Shown here in pieces: positions 34,787-44,709 of a stretch of DNA of 64,000 nucleotides (position 1 is the stretch's first letter; every line of letters begins with the position of its first letter). The position numbers and the translations under genes are program-made. Source of the stretch: Pseudorhodobacter antarcticus (GTDB lineage Bacteria; Pseudomonadota; Alphaproteobacteria; Rhodobacterales; Rhodobacteraceae); NCBI GenBank assembly GCA_945862435.1, contig CAMAXX010000010.1:18879-82878 (forward strand), written 5' to 3'. The notes under the pieces were generated by a model. The model was not told the DNA's origin. It saw only the letters and a list, made by a program, of their open reading frames with translations, and did not search any database.

Positions 34787-35491
34787 CTACAGCGCTAACC
34801 CCGAGCGTAGATCTTCGGGCAAGTATTGGGCGGCCTCTTTGCGCGCGAACGCTTTCATATAGGGGCCGTGTTCGGCAAGAAATTGCGCTGATCGGGCCGC
34901 GTCATGTTTGGATAAATCGCGCAGCCACCAAGCGAGCATCTTTTGCATAAACCAGTCGCGATCAGGCACATACAGCGCCGCCCAGCCCAAAATTCGCTCG
35001 CGGATGGCGCTATCTTCGGGTTTTGGATGGTTTATTTTCGCCCATGGCAGGGTTGCGACAAGGGCGGCGCGGCGCATCCACATCAAAGGGGAGACTGTCC
35101 AATCTTCAACTACATCCAACCGCTGCGGGTCTGCCACAAGCCGCTTTTGCAGCGCGATACAGGCGTGATCGGCCAGTGCCCACGCGTCAAATTGCGGCGC
35201 CCATGTGCAGATCAGATCGAACGCGGGGCCATCGCCCTCTTTCATGCGCGCTTGGCTTAGCAGTTTGCAGGCGGCGACGCGGCCTTCATGGATGTTGCTG
35301 TCCCACAACCCTGCGGCCAAATGTATGCGCGCCAGCACGTCCATCTCGGCGCGCCAGGCATTGGTGAACCCTTCAATCTGCGGCACAGGGATGCCCAAAT
35401 AAGGGCGGTCGACCTTGTGATAAGCGGCCATCTCGGCAGCTTTCTCGGGGTTGGCTGCCCCTTTCAGGGCATTAAGGGCGGCATTAAGCAT
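34787..35491 (-). CDS. DNA alkylation repair protein, AlkD-like
   Basis: A 234-residue all-helical protein of the DNA alkylation repair (HEAT-like repeat) family. Family features: KVDRPYLGIPVPQIEGFTNAW in the N-terminal third, the CDLIC-like stretch FDLICTWAPQFDAWALADHA, and VSPLMWMRRAALVATLPWAK. Relatives are glycosylases that remove bulky alkylated bases. ATG 35491 (MLNAALNALKG) is preceded by GAAAGG; a TTG start at 35506 is less likely. Confidence 0.85.
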   Translation of the reverse strand: MLNAALNALKGAANPEKAAEMAAYHKVDRPYLGIPVPQIEGFTNAWRAEMDVLARIHLAAGLWDSNIHEGRVAACKLLSQARMKEGDGPAFDLICTWAPQFDAWALADHACIALQKRLVADPQRLDVVEDWTVSPLMWMRRAALVATLPWAKINHPKPEDSAIRERILGWAALYVPDRDWFMQKMLAWWLRDLSKHDAARSAQFLAEHGPYMKAFARKEAAQYLPEDLRSGLAL

Positions 35492-35548
35492 ATAAGGGCC
35501 TTTCAACTTTGCCCCCTCTTGCCGCCCCTTTGCCCTGCGCGCAAGGGT

Positions 35549-36091
35549 TTAGCGCTGAATTTTGAACTGCACCTTTGCCACAGGCAGACCCCAGCGCGTG
35601 ACAATCGCATCATTCAAAATCAGCTCATTGCCCGCATCATAAATTACATCGGAAAACCCAAGCCGCGTTGTCCCAGAGGGCGAGGCGAAATTGGCGGTAT
35701 AGGTCAGGCGGATCACGCCGCCTTCCTCATTCACCTGCGCGGTGCCAACAGTATCTTCGCGCTTGCCCGTCCATCTGCCCGAACCAACCTCGTCAAACAC
35801 CCAAGTCAGGCGGTTTTTGTCGCCATCGTCATAGATGAAATCTTCGACAACTGTCAGCCGTCGCGCGCCTGTTTGGCCGGTGACAGTTCCGTTCAGCAGC
35901 GCGGTAAAGCGGCGCTCATCCCCTGTAAGCCAGACTTGGAAATGGCCAGCCCCAGTCGAGCGCCCTGAAAATGCATCGACCAAGGTCAAAGGCGCAGCGG
36001 GCGCTTTGGGGGCTGCAGGCACTGTGGCGCAGCTCGTCAGGGCAAGCCCGCCCAAAACGACCCCGCCGGCCAAGAGTAAACGTCTGATCAT
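35549..36091 (-). CDS. DUF3833 family lipoprotein
   Basis: A 180-residue protein with a lipobox signal (LLLAGGVVLGGLALTSC, lipid at Cys21), an Ala/Pro linker, then a beta-rich domain with FSGRSTGAGHFQVWLTGDER and ending LPVAKVQFKIQR. It fits the DUF3833 family of envelope lipoproteins; function unknown. It follows glmS by 46 bp on the same strand. Confidence 0.82.
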   Translation of the reverse strand: MIRRLLLAGGVVLGGLALTSCATVPAAPKAPAAPLTLVDAFSGRSTGAGHFQVWLTGDERRFTALLNGTVTGQTGARRLTVVEDFIYDDGDKNRLTWVFDEVGSGRWTGKREDTVGTAQVNEEGGVIRLTYTANFASPSGTTRLGFSDVIYDAGNELILNDAIVTRWGLPVAKVQFKIQR

Positions 36092-36137
36092 GCTGCATGC
36101 TCCATTTATTCTGATACGGGCGGCGCGTGTGCTTAGA

Positions 36138-37952
36138 TCATTCCACAGTTACCGATTTGGCCAGATTGCGCGGCTGATCAATATCGGTGCCTTTGGCCAT
36201 AGCGGTGTGATAGGCGAGCAGTTGCGCGGGCAGGGCGTAAAGAATGGGGGCGGCCAGATCACCTGCCGCTGGCAATTCCAGCACCCCTGCCGTGCCAGCC
36301 CGAGCAGATTTTGCGCCCGCTGCATCGGTAATCAAATGCACCCGCCCATGCCGCGCCATCACTTCTTGCATGTTGGACACGGTTTTGTCGAACAAGCGGT
36401 CATGGGGGGCAATTACCACCACGGGCAGGCTAGGGTCGATCAGGGCGATGGGGCCGTGTTTCAACTCACCTGAGGCATAGGCCTCGGCGTGGATATAGGA
36501 TAGCTCCTTCATTTTTAGCGCGGCCTCAAGGGCAGTTGCAAACATCACGCCCCGCCCCAAGAACAGCACCGAAGGGGCAGGGGCCAGCGTGCCCGCCATC
36601 GCCGCGATTTGGCTATCCAAGGCCAAGGTTTGGCGCATTAAATCGGGCACAGCACGCAGATCTTCGATATGTGCGCGCAGGGCACCGTTGTCCAAACTGC
36701 CCTTGGCGCGCGCGGCGTGCAGCGCCAACAGCGCCAGCACTGTCAACTGGTTAGTATAGGCTTTGGTCGAGGCGACGGATACTTCGATCCCCGCCAAAAT
36801 CGCCAGCGCCAAATCAGATTCGCGCGCAATGCTGGACGTGCCGACATTGACCAAAGACAGCACCATATCGGCGCGGCCAGTTGCATAGCGCAGCGCCGCA
36901 AGGGTATCGGCGGTTTCTCCCGATTGGCTGACGAATATCGCCAAAGTGCGCGGGGCAATCGGCGGTTCGCGGTAGCGGAACTCGGAGGCGACATCCACTT
37001 CGCAGGGGATACGGGCGATTTGTTCGAACCAATACTTCGCCGTCAGGCAGGAATAAAAGCCTGTGCCGCAGGCCACCATCACGACGCGGTCAAAGCGGGT
37101 GAAATCCAGCGCATCGGGGAACACGGGCATACCATTCGGCGCATAGCGCGCAAGTGCCTCGGCCATGACAACGGGCTGCTCGTGAATTTCCTTGGTCATA
37201 AAATGCTTGTGCCCTGCCTTGTCGATAACAGTGCTTTGTGTCTCGATCCGCTGCTTGGCGCGGCGGGCCGGCGCGCCGCATGCGTCAATAATTTCCGCCC
37301 CCGCGCGGGTGACAAAGGCAATATCGCCCTCTTCCAAATAGGTGATCTGGTCGGTCATCGGGGCAAGGGCAATCGCATCACTGCCCACAAACATCTCGCC
37401 ATCCCCGTGGCCAATGGCAAGCGGGCTGCCCTTGCGCGCGGCGATCATCAGATCGTCCTCGCCCGAAAACAGAAACAGCAGCGCAAAGGCACCATCCAGA
37501 TCGGCCACAGTGGCCTGTACGGCCGCGCGCGGATCCATCCCACCCGCCATGTAATGCGCGCACAGCATCGCAACAGTTTCCGTATCGGTATCGGTGCTGG
37601 GCAAAAGGCCGTGAGGTGCCAGCTTTTCGCGCAAGGCGCGGAAGTTTTCGATGATGCCGTTATGCACCACGGTGACAGGGCCGCTGGCATGGGGGTGGGC
37701 ATTATTTTCGGTGGCCGCGCCATGCGTGGCCCAGCGGGTATGCCCAATGCCTGCGTGTCCTGCCAATGGATGATGCACCAATAAATCTGACAGGTGTACC
37801 AGTTTGCCCACCGCGCGGCGACGATCCAGTTTGCCGCCGTTCACAGTGGCAATTCCAGCGGAATCATAGCCGCGATATTCAAGGCGCTTTAACGATTCCA
37901 CCAAAAGCGGGGCCACTTCGTGATTGCCTAGTACCCCGATAATTCCGCACAT
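36138..37952 (-). CDS. glmS: Glutamine-fructose-6-phosphate aminotransferase
   Basis: A 604-residue enzyme that makes glucosamine-6-phosphate for peptidoglycan and lipopolysaccharide. MCGIIGVLG at the N-terminus has the nucleophile Cys2 of the glutaminase domain. GHTRWATHGAATENNAHPH follows. Two SIS domains carry SQSGETADTLAALRYA and the C-terminal KSVTVE that closes the active site. Length is normal. It follows glmU by 4 bp. No glmS ribozyme is seen, as expected for a proteobacterium. Confidence 0.96.
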   Translation of the reverse strand: MCGIIGVLGNHEVAPLLVESLKRLEYRGYDSAGIATVNGGKLDRRRAVGKLVHLSDLLVHHPLAGHAGIGHTRWATHGAATENNAHPHASGPVTVVHNGIIENFRALREKLAPHGLLPSTDTDTETVAMLCAHYMAGGMDPRAAVQATVADLDGAFALLFLFSGEDDLMIAARKGSPLAIGHGDGEMFVGSDAIALAPMTDQITYLEEGDIAFVTRAGAEIIDACGAPARRAKQRIETQSTVIDKAGHKHFMTKEIHEQPVVMAEALARYAPNGMPVFPDALDFTRFDRVVMVACGTGFYSCLTAKYWFEQIARIPCEVDVASEFRYREPPIAPRTLAIFVSQSGETADTLAALRYATGRADMVLSLVNVGTSSIARESDLALAILAGIEVSVASTKAYTNQLTVLALLALHAARAKGSLDNGALRAHIEDLRAVPDLMRQTLALDSQIAAMAGTLAPAPSVLFLGRGVMFATALEAALKMKELSYIHAEAYASGELKHGPIALIDPSLPVVVIAPHDRLFDKTVSNMQEVMARHGRVHLITDAAGAKSARAGTAGVLELPAAGDLAAPILYALPAQLLAYHTAMAKGTDIDQPRNLAKSVTVE

Positions 37953-37956
37953 TTCA

Positions 37957-39306
37957 CTACCCCTTTTGTTGTTTTTCTTTGATATACTTTAACTTTTCGA
38001 ACAATTTGGGCGCAAGGCCCGCTTTGTTCACTTGTTTGGCGCGCCCCAAGGCGATCGCCTCGTCAGGAACATCATCGGTAATCACGCTGCCAGACCCCGT
38101 CAGCGCGCCATGGCCCACCCGCACAGGGGCAACCAGCATCGTATCGCTGCCGATAAAGGCCTTGCGGCCAATGGTGGTGCGGTGCTTCATCACCCCGTCA
38201 TAGTTGCAAGTCACTGTTCCTGCACCGATATTTGTAAATTCGCCCACATCCGCATCGCCCAAATAGGTCAAATGACCAACTTTCACACCTTCGTCCAAAA
38301 TCGAATTCTTAATCTCGACAAAGTTGCCCACATGCACATCTTCGGCCAGTTCCGCCCCCGTGCGCAGGCGGGCAAAGGGGCCAACGCTCGCGCCGCGCGA
38401 AATATGGCAGCCCTCAAGATGGCAAAATCCTTTCACTTCCGCCCCCGATTCAATGGTAACCCCGCGCCCCATCAGCACATTGGGGCCGATGATCGCATCG
38501 CGGCCAATATGGGTGTCGATGGCGAAAAACACTGTTTCTGGCGCGGTCAGCGTCACGCCGTTGTCCAGTGCCTCAGTCCTTGCGCGGAATTGAAAGGCGG
38601 CTTCGGCGCGGGCCAGTTCCGCGCGGGTGTTGATGCCCATCGTTTCGGCCTCGTCGCACAGCACGATGCCGGCGCTTAACCCCTCGGTGCGGGCCATGCC
38701 GATGATGTCGGTCAGGTAATACTCGCCCGCCGCATTGTCGTTTTTCAGCGCGCCGGCAAGGCGCATTAACACCTGCACATCGGCGCAAATAACGCCCGAG
38801 TTGCAAAGAGTTATCGCGCGTTCCTCATTTGTTGCATCTTTGTATTCCACAATTTTTTCCAGTGCCTCGCCTTGCGCCACAAGCCGCCCGTATCGGCCAG
38901 GATCAGCGGCATGAAACCCCAGCACGATAATGGAATGTTTTGCCCGCGCGGCCTGCATAGCGGACAGGGTTTCGGGGCGGATAAAGGGGGTGTCGCCATA
39001 CAAAACAAAGGCATCTCCTGTTGCGTCTTGCAGCAAAGGCGCGGCTTGGGCCACGGCATGGCCCGTGCCAAGTTGCGGCTCTTGTAGCACGCATTCACAG
39101 GCGGGATCAAAATCCGCAGCGCTGGCGGCGACCGTGTCGGCCCCGTGGCCCGTGACCACGACGATACGGCTGGGTTCCAGCGAGGCACCTGCCAGCAGCG
39201 CATGATGCAGCAAATGTGCACTGGCGACTTGATGCAGCACTTTGGGCGTGTCGGAATTCATGCGTGTGCCCATACCTGCGGCCAAAACTATTAGGGAAAC
39301 CATCAT
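37957..39306 (-). CDS. glmU: Bifunctional N-acetylglucosamine-1-phosphate uridyltransferase / glucosamine-1-phosphate acetyltransferase
   Basis: A 449-residue bifunctional enzyme giving UDP-N-acetylglucosamine. The uridyltransferase half begins LIVLAAGMGTRMNSDTPKVL; the left-handed beta-helix of the acetyltransferase half has hexapeptide repeats from about residue 250 (IGPNVLMGRGVTIESGAEVK). NYDGVMKHRTTIGRKAFIGS holds the acetyltransferase active-site region. It is the first gene of a glmU-glmS unit read leftward, divergent from the phosphatase gene. Confidence 0.96.
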   Translation of the reverse strand: MMVSLIVLAAGMGTRMNSDTPKVLHQVASAHLLHHALLAGASLEPSRIVVVTGHGADTVAASAADFDPACECVLQEPQLGTGHAVAQAAPLLQDATGDAFVLYGDTPFIRPETLSAMQAARAKHSIIVLGFHAADPGRYGRLVAQGEALEKIVEYKDATNEERAITLCNSGVICADVQVLMRLAGALKNDNAAGEYYLTDIIGMARTEGLSAGIVLCDEAETMGINTRAELARAEAAFQFRARTEALDNGVTLTAPETVFFAIDTHIGRDAIIGPNVLMGRGVTIESGAEVKGFCHLEGCHISRGASVGPFARLRTGAELAEDVHVGNFVEIKNSILDEGVKVGHLTYLGDADVGEFTNIGAGTVTCNYDGVMKHRTTIGRKAFIGSDTMLVAPVRVGHGALTGSGSVITDDVPDEAIALGRAKQVNKAGLAPKLFEKLKYIKEKQQKG

Positions 39307-39390
39307 TGCGCCTCTTTCCTTTTACTCGGCTCCGTTTTACGCGAGGGGGGCGCAATCGCAAGTGCCTGCCCTTCACATAAGGTTTCAAAG

Positions 39391-40053
39391 ATGAAAACTG
39401 TGGTATTTGATTTGGATGGCACGCTGGCCGATACATCGGGCGATTTGCTGGCAGCCGCCAATGCCACCTTTGCCGGTCTGGGCCTTGCCCCCCCCTTGGG
39501 CACAGGCGATGAAGGGGTTGCGCTGCAAGGCGGGCGGGCGATGCTGCGGCTTGGGTTCGCGCGTCTTGGCGTGACCGTGGATGAGGCGCAGATAGCTGGG
39601 CATTATCCTGCCCTGCTGGCTCAGTACGAGAAGGGCATCGCCGTGCACAGCCGCCTTTATGACGGGGCGCAAACTGCCGTTCAAACTTTGCGCGCACGCG
39701 GTTTTGCCTGCGCGATTTGCACCAACAAACCCACCTATCTTGCCGAGACCTTAATCACCGCGCTTGGCATTCGCCCTTTATTTGGCGCGTTGATCGGGGC
39801 GGGCAGCCTAAGCGTGGTTAAGCCAAACCCAGCCCCCTATCTGGCTGCCGTGGCCGCCGTGGGGGGCACAGCTTCGTTCTTGATTGGTGATACTGTTACC
39901 GATCACGAAACCGCCCGCGCCGCGGGCGTGCCATCGGTGCTGGTTGGCTTTGGCCCGAATGGCGGCTCTGTCGCTGGCTTGGCTCCTGATGCTGTGCTGC
40001 GACATTTCGATGATTTGCCCGATCTGGCTGCGCGATTGCTGGGCGAGGCGTAG
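39391..40053 (+). CDS. HAD family phosphatase, phosphoglycolate phosphatase-like
   Basis: A 220-residue HAD hydrolase. Motif I is VFDLDGTLADTSGDLLAA with the nucleophile Asp; motif II is CAICTNKPTYLAETL; motif III Lys lies in VVKPNPAPYLAAV; motif IV is FLIGDTVTDHETARAAGV. Cap type 1 and length fit Gph. The exact substrate is not certain. It starts 84 bp from glmU on the other strand and is followed by the palindromic element. Confidence 0.85.
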   Translation: MKTVVFDLDGTLADTSGDLLAAANATFAGLGLAPPLGTGDEGVALQGGRAMLRLGFARLGVTVDEAQIAGHYPALLAQYEKGIAVHSRLYDGAQTAVQTLRARGFACAICTNKPTYLAETLITALGIRPLFGALIGAGSLSVVKPNPAPYLAAVAAVGGTASFLIGDTVTDHETARAAGVPSVLVGFGPNGGSVAGLAPDAVLRHFDDLPDLAARLLGEA

Positions 40054-40069
40054 GGGGGCTTTGCCCCCC
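40053..40069. terminator. GC-rich hairpin after the phosphatase gene
   Basis: GGGGGGC (40053-40059), loop TTT, GCCCCCC (40063-40069), starting at the stop codon. It is the left flank of the second palindromic element. Confidence 0.55.
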
Positions 40070-40083
40070 GCTGCGCTCCCCCC

Positions 40084-40146
40084 AGGATATTTGCAGAGTT
40101 ACGAAGCGGGCATAGGTTTGTCGCTTCCTAACTCTGCAAATATCCT
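40084..40146. repeat. Long palindromic element, copy 2
   Basis: Arms of 24 bases at 40084-40107 (AGGATATTTGCAGAGTTACG...) and 40123-40146 pair at 23 of 24 positions around a 15-base centre. Arms share AGGATATTTG and GAGTTA.GAAG with copy 1 at 23827-23887, and the following GGGGTGAGGAGC is common too. Confidence 0.88.
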
Positions 40147-40171
40147 GCGGGGGTGAGGAGCGCAGCTCCGA

Positions 40172-40194
40172 GGGGGCGGCAAACGCCCCCTTTT
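40172..40194 (+). terminator. Hairpin with T run, right flank of element copy 2
   Basis: GGGGGCG (40172-40178), loop GCAAA, CGCCCCC (40184-40190), TTTT (40191-40194). It has the form of a rho-independent terminator for the rightward phosphatase gene. Confidence 0.7.
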
Positions 40195-40248
40195 CGCTTG
40201 CAAAGCACAGCGTTTGACGAGGGCGCGGAACCAGAGTAAATCAGGCGC

Positions 40249-41508
40249 ATGACAATATCCGCCCCTCCCCCCGCAAAATCCAAATCAGCTATCACCTTTA
40301 TCTTCATCACCGTGGTGCTGGATATGATCGGTTTTGGCATTATTATACCGGTTTTGCCGCAGCTTATTGAAACAGTTGGCCAAATGTCTTTGGCGGAAGC
40401 TGCGAAAATGTCGGCATGGATGTTTGCCGCCTATGCGGTGGCGACATTTGTCGCGGGGCCGCTGATGGGCAATCTGTCAGACCGCTTTGGCCGCCGCCCT
40501 TTGCTGCTGATCGCTGTGGCTGGGCTTGGGTTTGACTATTTAGTGCATGCGCTGGCGCCTACTCTGGGTTGGCTGTTTGTCGGGCGCATTTTAGCGGGGC
40601 TGTGCGGGGCGTCTTGGGTGATTGCCAACGCCTATATCACCGATGTGACCGAACCGTCCGAGAGGAGCAAGTATTTTGGTATGCTAGGCGCGGCCTTTGG
40701 CCTTGGCTTTATCCTTGGGCCAGCGATTGGAGGGCTGCTGGGTGAATTTGGCCCGCGCGTGCCATTTTATGCCGCCGCCGCGATTTCGGTGCTGAACTTT
40801 GCTTTTGGCTACTTCGTTCTGCCCGAAAGCTTGCCACCCGAAAAGCGCCGTGCGTTTGAATGGCGCCGCGCAAACCCCTTTGCAGTGTTTGGCGTGTTTG
40901 CCACCTATAAGGGCGTTCTGCCACTTGTCGCGGTACTGGCGCTGTTTTTCTTTGCCACCTCGGTCTATCAGGCGATTTGGACTTTTTGGGGGATTGCCAA
41001 ATTTGAATGGTCGCCTGCCATGGTGGGCCTGTCGCTGGCGGCTTTTGGCATTGTCACCGCCGTGTTTCAAGGCGCGCTGTCGGGCGTGGGGGCAAAGATG
41101 TTTGGCGAGGCGCGGCTTGCCCTGATTGGCCTTGGTTTAGGCGCGGTGGTTCTAGTGGCTTATGGCCTTGTGTCTGCGCCGTGGATGGTATTCGCGCTGA
41201 TGGTTGTGCATGGGCCCGAAGGCTTTGTGCATCCCATGATCACCGCGATACTAACTCGCCTTGCGCCAGAAGATGCCCAAGGGGAATTACAGGGCGGGCT
41301 ATCAGGGATCACGTCGCTGGCCATGCTGTTTGGCACGGTATTCTTTGGGCAAGTCTTTGGCTATTTCATGTCGGGAACTGCGCCGATCACCTCGCCCGAT
41401 GTTGTGTTTTGGGTTGCGGGGGGCGTGGTGGCAGCCGCCGCGCTGTTGTTTATGTTTGTGATGCCGCAGGCGCTGCGCACAAAACCCACAGCAGGAGAGG
41501 CGACATGA
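40249..41508 (+). CDS. MFS transporter, TetA/multidrug type
   Basis: A 419-residue major facilitator with twelve hydrophobic segments. ITFIFITVVLDMIGFGIIIP opens the first helix, and NLSDRFGRRPLLLIAVAGLG is the conserved loop 2-3 motif of drug:H+ antiporters. The pattern is that of the TetA subgroup, but this does not show tetracycline transport. ATG 40249 is 55 bp from the hairpin. Its stop overlaps the next gene as ATGA, so it is translated together with an aminotransferase. Confidence 0.87.
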   Translation: MTISAPPPAKSKSAITFIFITVVLDMIGFGIIIPVLPQLIETVGQMSLAEAAKMSAWMFAAYAVATFVAGPLMGNLSDRFGRRPLLLIAVAGLGFDYLVHALAPTLGWLFVGRILAGLCGASWVIANAYITDVTEPSERSKYFGMLGAAFGLGFILGPAIGGLLGEFGPRVPFYAAAAISVLNFAFGYFVLPESLPPEKRRAFEWRRANPFAVFGVFATYKGVLPLVAVLALFFFATSVYQAIWTFWGIAKFEWSPAMVGLSLAAFGIVTAVFQGALSGVGAKMFGEARLALIGLGLGAVVLVAYGLVSAPWMVFALMVVHGPEGFVHPMITAILTRLAPEDAQGELQGGLSGITSLAMLFGTVFFGQVFGYFMSGTAPITSPDVVFWVAGGVVAAAALLFMFVMPQALRTKPTAGEAT

Positions 41509-42764
41509 ATAAAGAAGTCGTAAGCGGTGCCTTTGGCGAGGTGTTTACGGGCAGTTTCACCCAGCAAGAACCCATCCCCGAGGCGGGGATCGAAGCCGCC
41601 GTTGCCGTGCTGCGCCATGGCCGTTTGCACCGCTATAACACCGCGGCGGGCGAGGTGGCCGAGGCGGTATTGCTTGAGCAGGAATTTGCGGCGCTGGTCG
41701 GGGCGAAGTTTTGCCTTGCCGTGGCATCGGGCGGCTATGCCTTGGGCTGCGCCCTGCGCGCGGTGGGGATGGCGGCGGGCGCGCCCGTGCTTACCAACGC
41801 CTTTACCCTTGCCCCCGTTCCAGGTGCGATAGCCGCCGCTGGCGGGCGGCCGATTTTCGTGGAAACCACGCCCGATTTGACGATTGATTTTGAGGATTTG
41901 GCCGCCAAGGCGCGGGCCACGGGCGCGCGGATTTTGATGCTGTCGCATATGCGCGGTCATATCTGCGATATGGACGCTTTGGGGGCGCTTTGCGCGGGTT
42001 TTGGCGTGCAGATTATCGAAGATTGCGCCCACACCATGGGGGCCGCGTGGCGCGGCACCCCGTCTGGACGGCATGGGGTTGTGGGCTGTTATTCGATGCA
42101 AACCTACAAGCATATCAATGCGGGCGAGGGTGGTTTTTTAATCTCGGACGATGCCGAGATTATGGCCCGCGCCACGCTGCTTTCGGGCAGTTATATGCTG
42201 TATTCCAAACACTTGGCAGGCCCTGATGCCGCAGTTTATGAAGATTTGCGCCTGCATACGCCCAATGTTTCGGGCCGTATGGACAACTTGCGCGCGGCCA
42301 TTTTGCGCCCGCAATTGCCGCTGCTAGAGGGTAGGGTCGCACGCTGGCAGGGGCTGTACCGCGTGATCGAAACGGGTCTTCATGGGGTGACAGGGCTGGT
42401 GCTGCCGCATAGGCCACAGGCGGAACATTTCGCGCCCTCATCCTTTCAATTCCGCCTGCCAGATTGGTCGCAGGCCCGCATTGGCGCGTTCCTGTCGCGG
42501 TGTTTGGCGCGGGGGGTAGAGCTGAAATGGTTCGGCGCTGATAAGCCCGTCGCCTTTACCTCGCGCTATGACCATTGGGCCTATGCGGGCGCGCAATCCT
42601 GCCCCAAAACCGATGCGGTGCTGGCAGGGCTGATCGACATGCGCCTGCCGCTGACGTTTAGCGAGGGCGATGCCGCGCAGATCGCGCGGATTATTCGGGC
42701 CGAAGCGCTGGCCGTGGGGCAGGGGCCAGAGCCAGAGGCGGGGGAGATGCCCGTTATTCAGTGA
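41505..42764 (+). CDS. DegT/DnrJ/EryC1-family aminotransferase
   Basis: A 419-residue PLP enzyme of the sugar aminotransferase family. Cofactor contacts: ASGGYALGCALRAVG, IIEDCAHTMGAAWRG, and the Schiff-base Lys in YSMQTYKHINAGEGGFLISD. The usual role is transamination of a nucleotide keto-sugar; here no sugar-nucleotide genes are near, and the partner is a transporter gene. ATG 41505 overlaps the MFS stop. The substrate is unknown. Confidence 0.86.
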   Translation: MNKEVVSGAFGEVFTGSFTQQEPIPEAGIEAAVAVLRHGRLHRYNTAAGEVAEAVLLEQEFAALVGAKFCLAVASGGYALGCALRAVGMAAGAPVLTNAFTLAPVPGAIAAAGGRPIFVETTPDLTIDFEDLAAKARATGARILMLSHMRGHICDMDALGALCAGFGVQIIEDCAHTMGAAWRGTPSGRHGVVGCYSMQTYKHINAGEGGFLISDDAEIMARATLLSGSYMLYSKHLAGPDAAVYEDLRLHTPNVSGRMDNLRAAILRPQLPLLEGRVARWQGLYRVIETGLHGVTGLVLPHRPQAEHFAPSSFQFRLPDWSQARIGAFLSRCLARGVELKWFGADKPVAFTSRYDHWAYAGAQSCPKTDAVLAGLIDMRLPLTFSEGDAAQIARIIRAEALAVGQGPEPEAGEMPVIQ

Positions 42765-42878
42765 TTGGACAGGGCTGCGCCGCAAAGGCCTTGTTTTATG
42801 GGGTTTTCGCGTATGGCGGGCGTATGTTTTGCGTATGTTATGCGTATTGCATCCGTAGGGACAGGGAGTAAGATGCGT

Positions 42879-42968
42879 GATGTCACGCACCAACTTGGGC
42901 GTGATGTGCGTGGTTTACCAGTGGTGCCTGCAAGCATGCACCCTACGCTTGCTAGAAATGGCGTAGGG
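42879..42968. repeat. Cluster of short hairpins (REP-like)
   Basis: Three inverted repeats follow the aminotransferase: GCGTGA-TG-TCACGC near 42874-42887, GGTGCCTGC/GCATGCACC at 42923-42942 (one mismatch), and CCCTACGC/GCGTAGGG at 42941-42968. The GGTGCGTG/CACGCACC theme returns at 56931-56950. These may act as 3' mRNA stabilisers or as terminator-like repeats. Confidence 0.5.
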
Positions 42969-43061
42969 GGAACGGAGCCATAAAAGGTGCAGAACCGCCG
43001 CTGCAGCGCCCGCCCGAGGAAGGGCGCGGCCCTGTGTCTGGTTAGGACGCCAAAAAGCAGA

Positions 43062-43541
43062 CTATTTCTGCCACAGCGGCACTGTTGAGATCGACATTTT
43101 CGCAGACCCATCCGTCACTTCATTCGCATGGGTCAAATACACCAGCACTTGGTTTTCCGCGTCGAAAATCCGCGTCACGCGCAGGGATTTGAAGATGAGC
43201 GAACGGCCTTCGGAAAACACCACTTCGCCGCCCGCCGACATATCAATATCCCCCAGCACAATCGGCCCCGTTTGGCGGCAGGCGATGGAGGAGTTGGAGG
43301 GGTCTTCAAACCAATTTCCTTTACTCACCCGATCCCACAAAGACCTGTCAAAATAGCTGATATGGCAGGTGACCCCCTGCACCTTTGGGTCGGCCAATGC
43401 CTCGATCACGATGTCATTGCCCACCCAATCTACGCCCACGCGGCCCACTTCGTCGGCTTGTGCTGGCAGGTTGGCTGCGGCCCAAAACAGGACCCCCGCG
43501 CAGGTCATTTGTATAATTTTGGCGGCAGAAACGGTGCGCAT
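43062..43541 (-). CDS. CreA family protein
   Basis: A 159-residue protein with a signal peptide (MRTVSAAKIIQMTCAGVLFW... to PAQA-DEVG). Family hallmarks: GVDWVGNDIVIEALADPKVQ, GVTCHISYFDRSLWDRV and SNSSIACRQTGPI. CreA proteins are conserved and exported with unknown function. ATG 43541 is the proper start; the open frame continues upstream to 43781 but without a signal-like or conserved N-terminus. It is divergent from the nuo operon. Confidence 0.88.
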   Translation of the reverse strand: MRTVSAAKIIQMTCAGVLFWAAANLPAQADEVGRVGVDWVGNDIVIEALADPKVQGVTCHISYFDRSLWDRVSKGNWFEDPSNSSIACRQTGPIVLGDIDMSAGGEVVFSEGRSLIFKSLRVTRIFDAENQVLVYLTHANEVTDGSAKMSISTVPLWQK

Positions 43542-43693
43542 GATCTTGCCTTTCACTGGCTGCCCAAAGCGGGCGCTGTTCTGCATATAGGCGTGATCCG
43601 TTGCGTCAAAAAGTCCCAGTTGCGCGTGGCAAGCCGCCCTGCCTGCAAATGCCGCCCGAAAAGGGGTCAATTTGCAACAAATAGGCCGCTCGC

Positions 43694-43726
43694 TTGGTTG
43701 ACCCCGCAGCAAACCAAGGGTAAACG
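43694..43726 (+). promoter_or_regulatory. Candidate nuo operon promoter with inverted repeat
   Basis: TTGACC (43698-43703) and TAAACG (43721-43726) are 17 bp apart, about 70 bp before the nuoA start. A perfect inverted repeat, CTTGGTT (43694-43700) and AACCAAG (43712-43718), overlaps the -35 and spacer, where a repressor or activator could bind. No other good promoter was seen in the 253-bp gap. Confidence 0.4.
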
Positions 43727-43794
43727 ACGCGGAGTAGCCGTCCGAAAAAACATCGCGGCACAAGCGTGTGGCCTTTGTCACAAAAGGAGCGGAT

Positions 43795-44684
<890 letters not shown>

Positions 44685-44709
44685 TGGATCATAGGTAAGG
44701 TAGCGCGAT

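Noticed and set aside
36669..37784. 371-codon open frame antisense to glmS
   Set aside because: Shadow of glmS; composition is His/Arg-rich without any motif.
37953..39390. glmS ribozyme or riboswitch upstream of glmS/glmU
   Set aside because: glmS follows glmU by 4 bp, leaving no room; such ribozymes belong to Gram-positive bacteria, and none is visible before glmU.
42765..42983. 72-codon ORF after the aminotransferase
   Set aside because: It runs over the hairpin cluster and has no family features.
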